A stretch of 64,000 nucleotides of DNA from Lepidurus packardi (Eukaryota; Arthropoda; Branchiopoda; Notostraca; Triopsidae). Both the position numbers and the translations under genes were made by a program. Below are positions 63,467 through 64,000 of the stretch, one piece after another. Location of the stretch: assembly GCA_023053545.1 (NCBI GenBank), contig JAKZAN010000005.1:868001-932000 (forward strand), read 5' to 3'. The notes beneath the pieces are model-generated. The model was not told the DNA's origin and ran no database searches. It saw only the letters and a list, made by a program, of their open reading frames with translations. The stretch's first letter is position 1. Each line of letters starts with the position of its first letter.

Positions 63467-64000
63467 GTAACGGAATGAAGGAACAGCGCTGTGGTCTTGT
63501 GCAGGAAAAACGTTGCACGTGTATTGCTCACAAGAAACTCGGTTACAACCATACGAGACTTTGACATTGACTTGACTGGCGCTCAGGTACACCAGAGGGA
63601 GCCATTTTGCTGGCGGGAAGTTTGGACGTGTTTTGAAGCGCGCTCCTGCTTTTCACTTGTTTAATTAGTGTACCCAAGTTTGTTTGATTTGATCTTGTTA
63701 CTTAGTGTAGTTCGGTGCTTTCTGCACCTTTTTCGATCGTTTTTATATCGTTTAGTTTCTGCTTTGTGTATGAACGAGGTCTTCTAAGTGACTGTTTAGG
63801 GCTTAGCCCAGTGTCGAAATGCTAAGAACACTAGAAAACTCGCCCGTAAAAGGGGAAATCCGCTTTTCTCAAGCCGGCCCGTCCCGTGCTCTTGTAGAAA
63901 TTGAAATAGACTCGCCCATACCAACCGTCACACCACAACCCCAAGTGAAATGTCTAACCTGCGGTGACCTTTTTCAAAAAGACAAGCCTGCGGCTAAAAT
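63467..64000 (+). mobile_element. Non-LTR copy E: 5' end, running off the window
   Basis: Plus-strand 5' end of the same non-LTR group as copy C. A 5' UTR of about 350 bases (63467-63818) shares tgtagttcggtgctttctgc and agggcttagccca with copy C. The 20-bp satellite abuts its left end. Copy E has about 150 bases more at the 5' side than copy C, so C may be slightly 5'-truncated, or E preceded by other DNA. Confidence 0.82.
63819..64000 (+). CDS. ORF1 N-terminus of non-LTR copy E (partial)
   Basis: Open from ATG 63819 to the window edge, 60 codons. It begins MLRTLENSPVKGE and includes IEIDSPIPTVTPQPQVKC, then CLTCGDLFQKDKPAAK. This aligns with the N-terminus of copy C ORF1 (ATG 44771). The CLTC pair is half of a likely zinc site; its second half would lie just beyond the window. 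The frame is intact as far as it can be read. Confidence 0.82.
   Translation, partial: MLRTLENSPVKGEIRFSQAGPSRALVEIEIDSPIPTVTPQPQVKCLTCGDLFQKDKPAAK

Overview
The window is gene-poor eukaryotic repeat DNA. It has the character of constitutive heterochromatin (pericentromere, subtelomere or a large satellite domain) of an arthropod. The evidence for an arthropod is a nuclear copy of mitochondrial DNA (about 44978-48641) that keeps the ancestral arthropod gene order trnI-trnQ-trnM-nad2-trnW-trnC-trnY-cox1, with rrnS beyond the control region, and reads with TGA=Trp and ATA=Met. The mobile elements (BEL/Pao, Ty3/Gypsy and APE-type non-LTR) also fit. I cannot separate insect from crustacean with confidence. 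I see no ordinary host gene, no nuclear tRNA or rRNA gene, and no CRISPR array.

Layout from left to right. 1-970: non-LTR fragment A (minus). 985-1414: small block of a 20-bp satellite. 1415-2254: 3' end of non-LTR copy B (minus). 2255-4630: block A of a 10-bp satellite. 4677-7773: Gypsy-1 (plus), lacking RT, RNase H and most of integrase. 7774-8903: satellite block B. 8950-24240: non-LTR-1 (plus), split by Gypsy-3 (9805-19268, minus), which is itself split by BEL-1 (12147-17210, minus). 24241-25103 and 31318-35278: satellite blocks C and D, separated by the full-length BEL-2 (25104-31317, minus). 35279-38427: 5' half of BEL-3 (plus). 38428-42604: Gypsy-2 (minus), a sister of Gypsy-1 that lacks integrase. 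42605-44977: 5' half of non-LTR copy C (minus). 44978-48641: mitochondrial insert. 48642-49446: 3' end of non-LTR copy D (minus). 49447-63466: 14 kb of the 20-bp satellite with higher-order structure. 63467-64000: 5' end of non-LTR copy E (plus), running off the window.

History. Clean target-site duplications order the insertions: non-LTR-1, then Gypsy-3 (CAGCC), then BEL-1 (GTAAG on plus). BEL-2 entered the 10-bp satellite (CCGGTC). The LTR pairs of Gypsy-3, BEL-1 and BEL-2 are identical or nearly so, so these insertions are recent. BEL-2 is the only element that looks complete. BEL-1 has one long open frame, but the reverse transcriptase core has been removed in frame.

Points of most interest: (i) the RT-less yet open BEL-1; (ii) the 10-bp satellite, whose unit is a near-continuous, helically phased array of sites resembling the Grainyhead/LSF-CP2 consensus; (iii) the 653-bp and 1074-bp higher-order copies in the 20-bp satellite; (iv) the repeated placement of related non-LTR pieces at satellite borders; (v) the rearranged mitochondrial insert.
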